Origin: HGM11788 sp964654945 | Lineage (GTDB): Bacteria; Bacillota; Clostridia; Lachnospirales; CAG-274 | NCBI GenBank assembly: GCA_964654945.1 | Contig: CAZZLN010000003.1 | Coordinates: 1 to 64,000, forward strand | Direction of reading: 5' to 3' | DNA length: 64,000 bases | Shown: positions 1-8,793 of the stretch, piece by piece | Position numbering within the stretch: position 1 is the first letter of the stretch | How the letters are laid out: the number at the start of each line of letters is the position of its first letter | Translations under genes and position numbers: made by a program | Notes under the pieces: generated by a model | Told to the model about the DNA's origin: nothing | The model's database searches: none | Seen by the model: the letters and a program-made list of their open reading frames with translations, nothing else

Positions 1-10
1 CTCCTCAGTA

Positions 11-95
11 GTTTTGACTGCGTCAAAACCCGCTGCCTTTCGGCAGCGTCCCGATTTCTTTCGGGTACGGACTAATAGGGCTGCGTTAGCAGCTC
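11..95. repeat. cluster of four short hairpins
   Basis: Four stem-loops follow each other almost without spacers: 11-18 with 22-29 (8 bp, perfect, 3-base loop), 31-37 with 42-48 (7 bp), 50-54 with 61-65 (5 bp) and 78-84 with 89-95 (7 bp, one G-T). The stretch is clearly GC-richer than the AT-rich DNA around it, and a further GC-rich tract runs to about 132. No coding frame explains it. It could be a dispersed palindromic repeat, the tail of a structured RNA, or a terminator region of a gene left of the window. The structure is seen; the function is unknown. Confidence 0.6.
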
Positions 96-234
96 TTGGT
101 TATGAGTGCGTAGCGAAGCGGAGTACGAATATCCTTGACATTTAAAGCAATAAACAGTAATTATTTTCTTTGTATCCGGCTGCAGTTAGTTAGCAACATA
201 TAAAATTGCAGTAACCGTCAATATAAACAGGGTA

Positions 235-335
235 TTATAAATTCAATTTATAAAAACCGGAATAATAAAAGTGCCGGAAGCAAAGCCACAGAGCCAATGA
301 ACTTGCAGCAATCACAGTTTGTTGGCTCTTATATT
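235..335 (+). promoter_or_regulatory. structured leader before the 4Fe-4S membrane protein, weakly riboswitch-like
   Basis: A short CCGG/CCGG stem (257-260 with 273-276) is followed by AGCAAAGCCACAGAGCC and then a 7-bp stem (291-297 with 322-328). The middle segment resembles the conserved core between the two helices of c-di-GMP-I (GEMM) riboswitches. The closing P1 3' strand and the usual GAAA tetraloop are not apparent, so a GEMM assignment is weak. The hairpin could instead be a simple attenuator. It lies about 50 bases before the start codon at 381. Confidence 0.3.
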
Positions 336-380
336 AATATATGTTAAAAAATCAAATTCATTAATTTTAGGAAGCACATC

Positions 381-1199
381 ATGAAAAAGTATATTCCATC
401 AATTATAATATGGCTTGTTTTTGAAGCTGTAGCTATAATGTTTTGGCAAATTAAAAGCAATACATTCTATTTGTTTAATTTCAGCTATATAGGCTGTTCA
501 TTAGCACTGGGAATATTTTTGTTTCTTAGTGGACAAAAATACGCTAGAAGAATAGTCCAGATTCTCGTAGGTCTTTATATGTTTATATATCTTGGCTTGA
601 TTTGCAATGAAAATATGCAGATTGAGGGCTTTTGGTATTACCTATTTACTGGTGTTTTTGAAGCGGCAACAATTCACTATGTTGTGGCAAAAATTTTTGG
701 ACCATTGATTTTTGGACGTGGCTGGTGCGGATATGCTTGCTGGACGGCAATGGTTTTAGATTTTCTGCCATACAAAGTTCCCCAAAGTGCACGAAAAAAT
801 ATAGGTTTTATCCGTTATATTGTATTTATATTATCACTGGTATTTGTCGCAAGTCTTTTAATACTAAAAGTCGGTGAGCTTGAGAGAGTTATGTTTTGGA
901 GTTTTCTAATAGGAAATATTTTATATTATGCTGTTGGAATTATTTTAGCTTTTTTATTCAACGATAACAGGGCATTTTGCAAATATATCTGCCCAATAAC
1001 TGTATTTTTGAAACCCATGAGTTATTTTTCATTGATAAGGATAAAATGTGATAAAGATAAGTGCATATCTTGTGGCAAATGCGAAAAAAATTGCCCTATG
1101 AATGTGGAAATTACAAATAATTCCCGAAAGCGTCATAATGGTACGGAATGTATCCTATGTATGGAATGTGTGAAAAATTGCCCCCAAAAGGCATTATAA
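381..1199 (+). CDS. polytopic membrane 4Fe-4S protein, NapH/YccM-like
   Basis: The 272-residue protein has about five to six hydrophobic segments in the first 215 residues, with a Gly-Arg-Gly-Trp-Cys-Gly-Tyr-Ala-Cys loop typical of the NapH/CcoG/YccM family of membrane iron-sulfur electron carriers. The C-terminus carries two ferredoxin-type CxxCxxCxxxCP clusters (about residues 228-270). Such proteins pass electrons between the membrane pool and a partner redox enzyme; no partner is visible here, as the next genes encode aspartyl-tRNA synthetase and amidotransferase. An AGGAAG Shine-Dalgarno precedes the ATG. No clear terminator follows. The family call is firm; the physiological role is unknown. 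Confidence 0.8.
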   Translation: MKKYIPSIIIWLVFEAVAIMFWQIKSNTFYLFNFSYIGCSLALGIFLFLSGQKYARRIVQILVGLYMFIYLGLICNENMQIEGFWYYLFTGVFEAATIHYVVAKIFGPLIFGRGWCGYACWTAMVLDFLPYKVPQSARKNIGFIRYIVFILSLVFVASLLILKVGELERVMFWSFLIGNILYYAVGIILAFLFNDNRAFCKYICPITVFLKPMSYFSLIRIKCDKDKCISCGKCEKNCPMNVEITNNSRKRHNGTECILCMECVKNCPQKAL

Positions 1200-1336
1200 A
1201 ATTTTAAAGCAACGAAAATTATTTAACCAAGTAAGTAAGGGGCTGTAAAAAATAATCAATTTTGATTACAAATATTAACATAATTAAGTAAAAACTAAAA
1301 AAATTATTAAAAAATTAAGTACAAATTAAAAAATAC

Positions 1337-1365
1337 TTGCAATTGTTTAATAAGTGTGCTAATAT
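1337..1365 (+). promoter_or_regulatory. sigma-A-type promoter of the aspS-gatCAB operon
   Basis: TTGCAA at 1337-1342 and TAATAT at 1360-1365 are separated by 17 bases. An A/T-rich tract (about 1260-1335), possibly acting as an UP element, lies immediately upstream. The predicted transcript begins just before the T-box leader. Confidence 0.6.
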
Positions 1366-1371
1366 ATGGTT

Positions 1372-1627
1372 ATAACAGCTATGATGAAGAAAAGTAGTCA
1401 GATAAAGACTGACAGGGATATAAGGTCACCGATTGAAAGCCTTATTTGGACACCATCTGATGAAAGAACACTTCGGAGCTTATTCTGCAAAAAAATTGCA
1501 AATTTTAGTAGTGGAATACGTTTGGTGTGCGTTAAACACTTTGAGGTGGATTGTAATTTTACAGTCAATTTAGGTGGCACCGCGGATATTCCGTCCTGAA
1601 GCATATTATGCTTTGGGGCTTTTTTAT
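1372..1627 (+). ncRNA. T-box riboswitch leader, Asn specifier with overlapping Glu codon
   Basis: The canonical T-box element lies at 1572-1584 (AGGTGGCACCGCG) and is followed by the partner strand at 1591-1597. Aligning the 3' side of Stem I with the well-known glyQS pattern (GAAA, specifier, A, then the closing strand) puts the specifier at 1467-1469, AAC (Asn). The base before it makes an overlapping GAA (Glu) at 1466-1468. The downstream genes make Asn-tRNA(Asn) and Gln-tRNA(Gln) by transamidation. Uncharged cognate tRNA should stabilise the antiterminator and switch on the operon. A short open frame inside this leader is not a gene. Confidence 0.93.
1593..1627 (+). terminator. T-box intrinsic terminator
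   Basis: A 12-bp stem (1593-1604 with 1608-1619, including G-U pairs) is followed by a T-run. Its 5' strand overlaps the antiterminator partner at 1591-1597, so the two structures are mutually exclusive, as expected for a T-box switch. Confidence 0.85.
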
Positions 1628-1673
1628 TTAAAAAAGTTTCAGAGCAATATACTAATTTTGGAAGGTGATAAAA

Positions 1674-3008
1674 ATGATTAAGGCAACCGGTGAAAGAACA
1701 ATTAAAGATTTATGTCTTTCTGAGCTTTTTGCACTTGATGAAAGCCAAAGAAAAAGTGTAATTACTCACGGCACTATTTACAATGTAAGAGATATGGGTG
1801 ATTTTGCTTTCGTTATTTTAAGAAAAGTAAACGGACTTATTCAGTGCGTTTATACTAAAAACGGAAGTGAAGAAGAAAAAGAACTTTTAAAAGAAGAAAA
1901 CTGTGTAAGAGTTACAGGTGAATTAAGAGATGAGCCAAGAGCAGTTAATGGTATTGAAATTGCCGTTGAAAAAATGGAGCTTTTATCTAAACCTGCTGAA
2001 GAAACTCCTATGAGCATAAGTAAGAGAAAATTAAATATTGCTCTTGAAAATGAAATTGGCATAAGACCTATTATTTTAAGAAATGAACAAAAAAGAAGTA
2101 TTTTCAAATTACAGGAGGGTCTTGTAAGAGCTTTCAGACAATATCTTGAAAATAATGACTTTACAGAAATTTTTACTCCAAAAATTGTTGCAGCAGGTGC
2201 AGAGGGCGGTGCAAATATATTTAAGCTTGAATACTTTGGCAAAAAAGCATATCTAGCACAAAGTCCGCAGTTTTATAAGCAAATGCTTATACCTGTATAT
2301 GAAAGAGTGTTTGAAATTGCACCGGTATTCAGAGCAGAAAAACACGATACTACAAGACACTTAAATGAATATATTTCTGTAGATTTTGAAATGGGTTATA
2401 TAAACAATTTTTATGATGTTATCAATATGGAAACAGGCATGATAAAATTTGCTATTGATTATCTTGAAAAAAACTATTCACATTTTATAAAAAAGCTTAA
2501 TGTCAAGCTTCCAAGATTTGACACAATACCTTGTGTTAAATTCAGAGATGCAAAGGAAATGGTTGCAGCTAAATATAACAGAAAAATAAAGGACCCTTAT
2601 GATTTAGAGCCTGAAGAAGAAAGATTAATAGGTGAATTATTTGCCGAAGAATATGGCAGTGATTTTGTGTTTGTAACTCATTATCCTGTTAAGAAAAGAC
2701 CTTTTTATGCTATGGATGACCCTGAAGACCCTAAATATACTTTAAGCTTTGACCTTTTATTCAGGGGACTTGAAGTTACAACAGGAGGTCAGAGAATTCA
2801 TAATTATGATGAACAGGTTAAGAAAATGATTTTTAAAGGCTTATATCCTGAAGATTTTGAAAGCTATTTAATGCTTCATAAATATGGCTGTCCTCCTCAT
2901 GGCGGACTTGGTATGGGTCTTGAAAGATTTTTAATGAAGCTTATTAATGAAAAGAACATAAGAGCTACTTCTATGTTCCCAAGAGATACTGTTCGTCTTA
3001 TTCCATAA
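1674..3008 (+). CDS. aspS: aspartate-tRNA ligase, archaeal type, probably non-discriminating
   Basis: Class IIb synthetase of 444 residues: an N-terminal OB-fold anticodon-binding domain (about 20-105), then the catalytic domain with motif 2 (FRAEKHDTTRHLNEY) and motif 3 (GMGLERF), ending FPRDTVRLIP as in archaeal-type AspRS. It lacks the GAD insertion of bacterial AspRS. It charges tRNA(Asp) and, given the GatCAB genes behind it and the Asn T-box in front, probably tRNA(Asn) too. Residue Thr34 sits where discriminating archaeal enzymes appear to carry Trp, which fits relaxed specificity (my alignment by eye). The start is ATG 1674; an upstream in-frame GTG at 1665 overlaps the ribosome binding site. 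Confidence 0.93.
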   Translation: MIKATGERTIKDLCLSELFALDESQRKSVITHGTIYNVRDMGDFAFVILRKVNGLIQCVYTKNGSEEEKELLKEENCVRVTGELRDEPRAVNGIEIAVEKMELLSKPAEETPMSISKRKLNIALENEIGIRPIILRNEQKRSIFKLQEGLVRAFRQYLENNDFTEIFTPKIVAAGAEGGANIFKLEYFGKKAYLAQSPQFYKQMLIPVYERVFEIAPVFRAEKHDTTRHLNEYISVDFEMGYINNFYDVINMETGMIKFAIDYLEKNYSHFIKKLNVKLPRFDTIPCVKFRDAKEMVAAKYNRKIKDPYDLEPEEERLIGELFAEEYGSDFVFVTHYPVKKRPFYAMDDPEDPKYTLSFDLLFRGLEVTTGGQRIHNYDEQVKKMIFKGLYPEDFESYLMLHKYGCPPHGGLGMGLERFLMKLINEKNIRATSMFPRDTVRLIP

Positions 3009-3027
3009 AATAACAGGAGGGAAAATA

Positions 3028-3492
3028 ATGTCAGATATTCAGGAAAAGTTTATTGCCTTTTTGCAGTCAGAAACAGGCATTGAGCTTAATGAAAGTTTAA
3101 TAGAAGATGTTAATATAAGATTTAATATGATTTTGGATCTTATCAAATATAATGATATGGTAAATGAAATTGAGATTTCTGACGAAGTACAGGATATTTC
3201 TGTCACAGGTATTGATGATAAACTTATAAAATATCTTGAAGAATTATCAAGACTTTCTCTTACTGAGGAAGAAGAAGCTAAGGCTAAGGAGGACTTAACA
3301 AAAATTCTTGGCTATATTGATACATTAAATGAACTTGATACAGAAAATGTTGATGCAATGAGTCATCCTTTCAGCTATACTAATAATTTCAGAGATGATG
3401 AGGCTAAGCCATCAGCAGACAGAGAAGCTATATTAAAAAATGCACCACAGCAAAAAGACGGCTGTTTCAAGGTGCCTACGACCGTAGAATAA
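3028..3492 (+). CDS. gatC: Asp-tRNA(Asn)/Glu-tRNA(Gln) amidotransferase subunit C with N-terminal extension
   Basis: The C-terminal part (about residues 58-154) is a GatC protein: a helical start, then a belt-like tail rich in Pro and Asp that wraps GatA and GatB. GatC stabilises the heterotrimer. At 154 residues it is longer than the usual 90-100; residues 1-57 form an acidic helical extension without a family I recognise. AGGAGG lies before the ATG, and gatA follows after 16 bases, so the genes are co-transcribed under the T-box. Confidence 0.9.
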   Translation: MSDIQEKFIAFLQSETGIELNESLIEDVNIRFNMILDLIKYNDMVNEIEISDEVQDISVTGIDDKLIKYLEELSRLSLTEEEEAKAKEDLTKILGYIDTLNELDTENVDAMSHPFSYTNNFRDDEAKPSADREAILKNAPQQKDGCFKVPTTVE

Positions 3493-3508
3493 GGGAGGAT
3501 TAATAAAT

Positions 3509-4987
3509 ATGTCATTATTAAATAAAACTGCCCTTGAAATAGGTCAGATGATTAAAAATAAAGAGGTAAGCTCTGTTGAGGTTACTAAAGAATTGCTTAA
3601 AAATATTAAAGAAAAAGATGAAAAAATAAATGCCTATATAACAGTTTTAGAAGATGAAGCAATTGCATCTGCAAAAAAAATTCAATCTAAAATTGACAGT
3701 GGAGAAATTATATCTGATTTAGCCGGTGTTCCAATGGCAATAAAAGACAATATCTGTACAAAGGATATACTTACAACCTGCGGTTCAAAAATGCTTTATA
3801 ACTTTAAGCCTCCCTATAATGCATCTGCAGCAGATAAATTAAATGCAGCCGGTGCAGTTGTGCTTGGTAAGTTAAATATGGATGAATTTGCTATGGGCGG
3901 TTCTACTGAAACATCATATTTTGGTGCAACCGGCAATCCTTGGGATATATCAAGAGTTCCGGGAGGCTCGTCAGGAGGCTCTGCGGCGGCTGTAGCAGCA
4001 GGAGAATGTATTTATGCTCTTGGTTCTGATACAGGCGGTTCTATAAGGCAGCCTTGTTCATTCTGCGGCGTAAGCGGTATTAAGCCGACCTATGGTGCTG
4101 TTTCAAGATATGGTCTTGTTGCTTTTGCATCTTCTCTTGACCAGATAGGTCCTGTAGGCAGAGATATTAGAGATTGTGCAGAGGTTTTATCTGTAATTTC
4201 CGGTCATGATTTAAAGGATTCAACTTCAGTTAATCGTTCGCCTTTTGATTTTTCAAATTGCTTTTATGGTGATTTAAAAGGTGTTAAAATTGGATTGCCT
4301 GTAAATTATTTTGGCAAGGGACTTGATGAAGATGTTAAAAAGCCTGTTTTAGAAGCCGTCAAAACCCTTAAAAAGCTTGGTGCAGATGTAGAAGAATTTG
4401 AAATGAGCATAGTTGATTATGCAATTCCTGCTTACTATGTATTAGCTTGTGCGGAAGCCGGTTCAAATCTTTCAAGATATGATGGTATTAAATATGGTTA
4501 CAGACGCAAGGACTGTGAGGACTTAATGGAAGTGTTTATGACCTCAAGAAGCGAGGGCTTTGGTATGGAGGTTAAAAGAAGAATAATGCTTGGCTCTTTT
4601 GTCCTCAGTTCCGGCTACTATGATGCTTATTATAACAAGGCTTTAAAGGTAAGAGGTCTTATTAAAAGGAGCTTTGATAAAGCCTTTAATGATTATGATA
4701 TGATTATTTCACCTGTAGCGCCTACTACAGCTTATAAAATTGGTGAAAATTCATCAGATCCTCTAAAAATGTATTTAGGTGATATTTATACAGTATCTGT
4801 AAATCTTGCAGGTATTCCTGCGGTTTCAATTCCTTGCGGTTTTGGCAGTAATGGTATGCCTGTTGGTATGCAGTTAATAGGCAACGCTTTTGACGAGCCA
4901 AAGCTTGTTAAGGCTGCATATGCTTTTCAGAAAGCAACAGATTTCCATACTAAAAAGCCTGAAATTGCAAAGGAGGGAAATAACTAA
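3509..4987 (+). CDS. gatA: Asp-tRNA(Asn)/Glu-tRNA(Gln) amidotransferase subunit A
   Basis: Amidase-signature enzyme of 492 residues, normal for GatA. It hydrolyses glutamine and channels ammonia to GatB. The amidase catalytic triad is present as Lys79, Ser154 in the GGSSGGS loop and Ser178 in DTGGSIR; as I recall, these numbers match those of well-studied bacterial GatA. The start is supported by GGGAGGA upstream. Its TAA stop shares one base with the gatB ATG (TAATG), a sign of translational coupling. Confidence 0.97.
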   Translation: MSLLNKTALEIGQMIKNKEVSSVEVTKELLKNIKEKDEKINAYITVLEDEAIASAKKIQSKIDSGEIISDLAGVPMAIKDNICTKDILTTCGSKMLYNFKPPYNASAADKLNAAGAVVLGKLNMDEFAMGGSTETSYFGATGNPWDISRVPGGSSGGSAAAVAAGECIYALGSDTGGSIRQPCSFCGVSGIKPTYGAVSRYGLVAFASSLDQIGPVGRDIRDCAEVLSVISGHDLKDSTSVNRSPFDFSNCFYGDLKGVKIGLPVNYFGKGLDEDVKKPVLEAVKTLKKLGADVEEFEMSIVDYAIPAYYVLACAEAGSNLSRYDGIKYGYRRKDCEDLMEVFMTSRSEGFGMEVKRRIMLGSFVLSSGYYDAYYNKALKVRGLIKRSFDKAFNDYDMIISPVAPTTAYKIGENSSDPLKMYLGDIYTVSVNLAGIPAVSIPCGFGSNGMPVGMQLIGNAFDEPKLVKAAYAFQKATDFHTKKPEIAKEGNN

Positions 4988-6423
4988 TGAATTATCAGAT
5001 GGTTATAGGCTTGGAGGTACACGTTGAGTTATCTACCAAGTCAAAGATATTCTGCAGCTGCACAACTGAGTTTGGCGGTGAGCCTAATACTCATGTTTGT
5101 CCTGTATGTTCAGGTATGCCCGGTGTGCTTCCTGTATTAAATAAAAAGGTTGTAGATTTTGCAATTAGTGCAGGTCTTGCTACAAACTGTGAAATTACAA
5201 GATATAACAAATTTGACAGAAAGAATTATTTTTATCCCGATCTTCCAAAGGCATATCAGGTCAGCCAGTTATATCTGCCAATATGCCGAAATGGTAAGGT
5301 TGAAATTGAGGTAAATGGCGAAAAGAAGCATATTGGTATTCACGAAATTCATATGGAGGAGGATGCCGGTAAGCTTGTTCATGACCCATGGGATGATTGT
5401 ACACTTGTTGACTATAACAGATGTGGCGTACCCCTTCTTGAAATAGTTTCTGAACCTGATTTCAGATCTGCTGACGAAGTTATTGCTTATCTTACAAAGC
5501 TAAGAGAAACTATGATGTATCTTGGCGTTTCAGACTGTAAAATGCAGGAAGGCTCTATGAGAGCTGATGTAAATATTTCGGTTATGCCTGTCGGTTCTTC
5601 AAAATTTGGCACAAGAACAGAAATGAAGAATATGAACTCTTTTAAGGCAATTTACAGAGCAATTAATTATGAGGCTAACAGACAAATAGAAATTCTTGCG
5701 GCAGGCGGTGTTATTACACAGGAAACAAGAAGATGGGACGATAACAAAGACGCAAGTTTTGCAATGAGAAGCAAAGAAAATGCACAGGATTACAGATATT
5801 TTCCTGAACCGGACCTTCTTCCTATTGAAATAAGTGATGAATGGATAAATAACGCTAAAGAAAATATGCCTGAACTTCCTGAACAAAAAAGAGCAAGATA
5901 TATTAAAGACTTTGGCCTTTCTGAATATGATGCTTTTGTTATAACATCTGAAAGACAAATTGCATATTTATTTGAGGACACAGTTAAACTTTCAAATGAG
6001 CCAAAAGAAGCCTGTAATCTTATTATGGGTGAGCTTATGAGATTAATGAGTGAAACAGGCACTCCTGCAGAAAACGTTAAAATGGATTCAGTTAAAATTG
6101 CCGATTTAATAAAACTTATTGTTGACGGCAAAATTAACAGAACTGTTGAAAAGGAAGTATTTGAGCAGATATTTAAAAATAATGTTGAGCCGGTTAAATA
6201 TGTTGAAGAAAATGGCTTGCTTATGCTTAATGATGACAGCCTTGTTGAAAAAACTATTAACAAGATTATAGCCGAAAATCCAAAATCCATTGAAGATTTA
6301 AAAGCCGGAAAGGATAAAGCTAAGGAATTTCTTGTAGGTCAGACTATGAAGGCTTTAAGGGGAAAGGCTAATCCACAGACAGTTAATATAATCCTTGACA
6401 AAGCACTATCAAAAATATTGTAA
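4987..6423 (+). CDS. gatB: Asp-tRNA(Asn)/Glu-tRNA(Gln) amidotransferase subunit B
   Basis: The 478-residue protein has the GatB kinase-like catalytic domain (GLEVHVELST near the N-terminus, with the CSC...CPVC cysteines that form the zinc site) and a C-terminal helical YqeY-type tRNA-binding tail. It activates the misacylated Asp or Glu on tRNA by ATP-dependent phosphorylation and transfers ammonia from GatA. It is the last gene of the T-box operon and is followed by a terminator at 6431. Confidence 0.97.
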   Translation: MNYQMVIGLEVHVELSTKSKIFCSCTTEFGGEPNTHVCPVCSGMPGVLPVLNKKVVDFAISAGLATNCEITRYNKFDRKNYFYPDLPKAYQVSQLYLPICRNGKVEIEVNGEKKHIGIHEIHMEEDAGKLVHDPWDDCTLVDYNRCGVPLLEIVSEPDFRSADEVIAYLTKLRETMMYLGVSDCKMQEGSMRADVNISVMPVGSSKFGTRTEMKNMNSFKAIYRAINYEANRQIEILAAGGVITQETRRWDDNKDASFAMRSKENAQDYRYFPEPDLLPIEISDEWINNAKENMPELPEQKRARYIKDFGLSEYDAFVITSERQIAYLFEDTVKLSNEPKEACNLIMGELMRLMSETGTPAENVKMDSVKIADLIKLIVDGKINRTVEKEVFEQIFKNNVEPVKYVEENGLLMLNDDSLVEKTINKIIAENPKSIEDLKAGKDKAKEFLVGQTMKALRGKANPQTVNIILDKALSKIL

Positions 6424-6430
6424 AAAATAT

Positions 6431-6463
6431 AAAAAGCTCATTCCAAAAGGTTTGGGCTTTTTC
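6431..6463 (+). terminator. intrinsic terminator after gatB
   Basis: AAAAAGCTCA at 6431-6440 pairs with TTTGGGCTTTTT (6451-6462), with CC/GG near the loop, and ends in a T-run. It separates the amidation operon from the pectate lyase gene. Confidence 0.8.
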
Positions 6464-6521
6464 TGTTTTTATATCATTTTGTGACAAATATATAAACATT
6501 TTAAATAATATTTAAAATCAA

Positions 6522-6550
6522 TTTACATATAAAAATTTTTATTGTAAAAT
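6522..6550 (+). promoter_or_regulatory. sigma-A-type promoter of the pectate lyase gene
   Basis: TTTACA at 6522-6527 and TAAAAT at 6545-6550 are separated by 17 bases, about 35 bases before the start codon. The gene therefore appears to be monocistronic. Confidence 0.6.
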
Positions 6551-6585
6551 AGAATTAAGAATAAAAATGAGAGGAATGTGTTTTA

Positions 6586-8784
6586 ATGAAAAGAAAAAAC
6601 TTTATTGCTGTTTTAGCTGCTTTGACCCTTATTATAGGTTCTATTGTTCCGCTTAGCATAAGCGTTTATGGTGAAAGTGTTATTTCGAAGGGCGTATGGT
6701 TTGAATCCATGTATGTAGAATGGAATGGTACTTCAGGAGAAAATTATTCTGTTTCTTATAAGCAATCGTCAGATTTGGATTATATCAATATCGACAATGA
6801 GCTTATAAGAGAGGTGACTGACGGTAAGTTTAGAGCTGATGTTCTTGGACTAAAGGGTGATACATCTTATGATGTCAAGGTAACAAAAGGTGATGAAACA
6901 GTTACAGAATTTAGCGGTATACCTATGGCATATGACCGTTCAGGCTTTGCCTTTGATGGCAGCAATGATGCTCCGGGTGCATATAATGCTGATGGAACTG
7001 TTGCAGATGATGCACTTATATTATATGTCAGTGAATCCAATAAGAATAATGTTTATAAAAATAAAACAATAAAAAGTATTCTTAGCGGGTTTAATAGTTT
7101 AAATGGAGGAAAACCTGTTATATTAAGAGTTATTGGAAAGGTAACGCCGTTAAGCAGTTCAGATACAAGTCCGGGAATGTGGAAAAACACCTGTGGTGTT
7201 ACAATAGAGGGCGTAGGCCCTGATTCAGGCTTTTCAGGCTGGGGTATTGGTTCAGGAGATAACAGTGATACTGAATTTAGAAATCTTAATTTTGTTGATT
7301 ATGTAGAAGATGCTATAGGTTTTGAAAATTCTAAAAAGCTGTGGATACATAACAATACATTTTATTCAGGATATAATCCAAAAGACAGCACAGCTGAAAG
7401 AGATAAGCTTCATGGTGATGGCTCTTGTGATTTAAGAGAATGTGATACTGTAACTGTGTCTTATAATCATTTTTCAGGAACAGATAAAACATCACTTATA
7501 GGCTCTAATCCATCAAACAGAGAATCAACCGGAAATATTACATTTCATCATAATTATTTTGATGGCACAAGCCAAAGAACACCAAGAGTAAGATGGCATA
7601 ATATTCACGTTTACAACAATTATTATAAGGATACCAAAAGCTATGGCATAGGTGCTACCTGTAACTGTAGTATATTTTCAGAAAATAATTATTTTGAAGA
7701 TGCGGCATCACCAATGGTAACATCATCACAAGGCGGATATGCCACTTTTTCAGATAATGAAGGCGGTGTTATTAAATCATATAATAATATTATGGTAAAC
7801 ACAAGAGATTGCCTTGAAGGTGTTGACTATTTTGCAGCTCCATCAAGAGAATATAGACTTACTGCATCAGATTATACTACTGTTAAAGGCGGCTGGACCT
7901 ATAATAACTTTGATGCAAATGGTTACATTGGAAGTAACAATTACAGCCTTGACGATCCTTATGCCGCAAAGGAAAAGGTTATTGAAAATGCAGGTGCTAT
8001 TAAAAGCTCATCACTTACAAGCATTAACACAATAATACCGCCTGAAGCTAAGGGAAATGTGACAGCAGTTTATTATTATGACCCTGAAACAAGCGGCACA
8101 ACCGGTGCATCATATGGCGGAATAAATGGTGTTGGTACATTTTTTAGCGGTACAGGAACTTGCAGTGATTTAAGTGCATCAGGCTGGAGAGGCAATTATA
8201 ATTTTAATTACACAGGAAGTTTTTCAACAAGCTCACCAATTACTTTTACAACAAGCTCTCAGGCTAAATTTACCGTTATAGCTTCAACATCAGGCAGCAC
8301 ACCTGTCAGAATGACTGTTACAAATTCTGAAAATGCTGATGCTGTATATCATGGTACAATTCAAACCGGAAACAAAGGCGATGAAACTGTATCTGAGGTA
8401 AATCTTCTTGAAGCAGGCACATACACATTTAAGCCAGGTTCAAGTGCGGATATTTATTATATTGAAGTTATGGAATTTGATGGACAGGAGCCTATAACAG
8501 AAACAACAACAGAAACAACGACAGAAACAACAACAGAAACTGTTACTGATACAACATCTGATTTTGTATATGGTGATGCAGATGGTAATGGCAGTTTAGA
8601 GGCTAATGATACGGCGGTTTTAATACAGAAAGTTTTAACTAATGCAAAGGTCCCTATTGAAGATATGACAGATGACTATATGAAGTATATTGATGTTGAC
8701 AGTGACGGACTTATTACTTCAGCAGATGCTGCAGCTGTACTTCAAAAGGTTTTAGACAGTACTTATAATTTTATAATTAATTAA
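6586..8784 (+). CDS. secreted pectate lyase (PL1 family) with C-terminal dockerin
   Basis: The 732-residue protein starts with a signal peptide (to about residue 29) and a fibronectin-III-like domain (about 33-110). A PL1-type parallel beta-helix follows (about 115-480): the acidic cluster around Asp278 and Asp282 and the RTPRVR segment (331-336) match the calcium and catalytic arginine region of pectate lyases. A beta-rich domain (about 510-635), possibly carbohydrate-binding, is joined by a Thr-Glu repeat linker to a dockerin (about 660-732) with two calcium-loop repeats, GDADGNGSLEANDTAVLIQKVL-like and DVDSDGLITSADAAAVLQKVL-like (each about 22 residues). It should cleave polygalacturonate by beta-elimination outside the cell and dock onto a cohesin; a cohesin protein lies at 58521. 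It has its own promoter and terminator. Confidence 0.9.
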   Translation: MKRKNFIAVLAALTLIIGSIVPLSISVYGESVISKGVWFESMYVEWNGTSGENYSVSYKQSSDLDYINIDNELIREVTDGKFRADVLGLKGDTSYDVKVTKGDETVTEFSGIPMAYDRSGFAFDGSNDAPGAYNADGTVADDALILYVSESNKNNVYKNKTIKSILSGFNSLNGGKPVILRVIGKVTPLSSSDTSPGMWKNTCGVTIEGVGPDSGFSGWGIGSGDNSDTEFRNLNFVDYVEDAIGFENSKKLWIHNNTFYSGYNPKDSTAERDKLHGDGSCDLRECDTVTVSYNHFSGTDKTSLIGSNPSNRESTGNITFHHNYFDGTSQRTPRVRWHNIHVYNNYYKDTKSYGIGATCNCSIFSENNYFEDAASPMVTSSQGGYATFSDNEGGVIKSYNNIMVNTRDCLEGVDYFAAPSREYRLTASDYTTVKGGWTYNNFDANGYIGSNNYSLDDPYAAKEKVIENAGAIKSSSLTSINTIIPPEAKGNVTAVYYYDPETSGTTGASYGGINGVGTFFSGTGTCSDLSASGWRGNYNFNYTGSFSTSSPITFTTSSQAKFTVIASTSGSTPVRMTVTNSENADAVYHGTIQTGNKGDETVSEVNLLEAGTYTFKPGSSADIYYIEVMEFDGQEPITETTTETTTETTTETVTDTTSDFVYGDADGNGSLEANDTAVLIQKVLTNAKVPIEDMTDDYMKYIDVDSDGLITSADAAAVLQKVLDSTYNFIIN

Positions 8785-8793
8785 TATTAATGG

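Noticed and set aside
1366..1604. Open frames of 77 (plus) and 68 (minus) codons
   Set aside because: They lie inside the T-box leader and its terminator; there is no ribosome binding site, and the RNA structure explains the sequence.
1850..2242. 130-codon minus-strand frame within aspS
   Set aside because: It is antisense to a clear synthetase gene. Low-complexity Ser/Leu/Phe-rich products of this kind appear opposite many genes here because of A/G-rich codon use.
5599..6290. Two minus-strand frames of 119 and 166 codons within gatB
   Set aside because: They are antisense shadows of gatB without ribosome binding sites or recognisable domains.
8490..8560. Tandem ACAGAAACAACA-type repeats
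   Set aside because: They encode the Thr-Glu linker of the pectate lyase and are explained by protein sequence, not by an independent repeat element.
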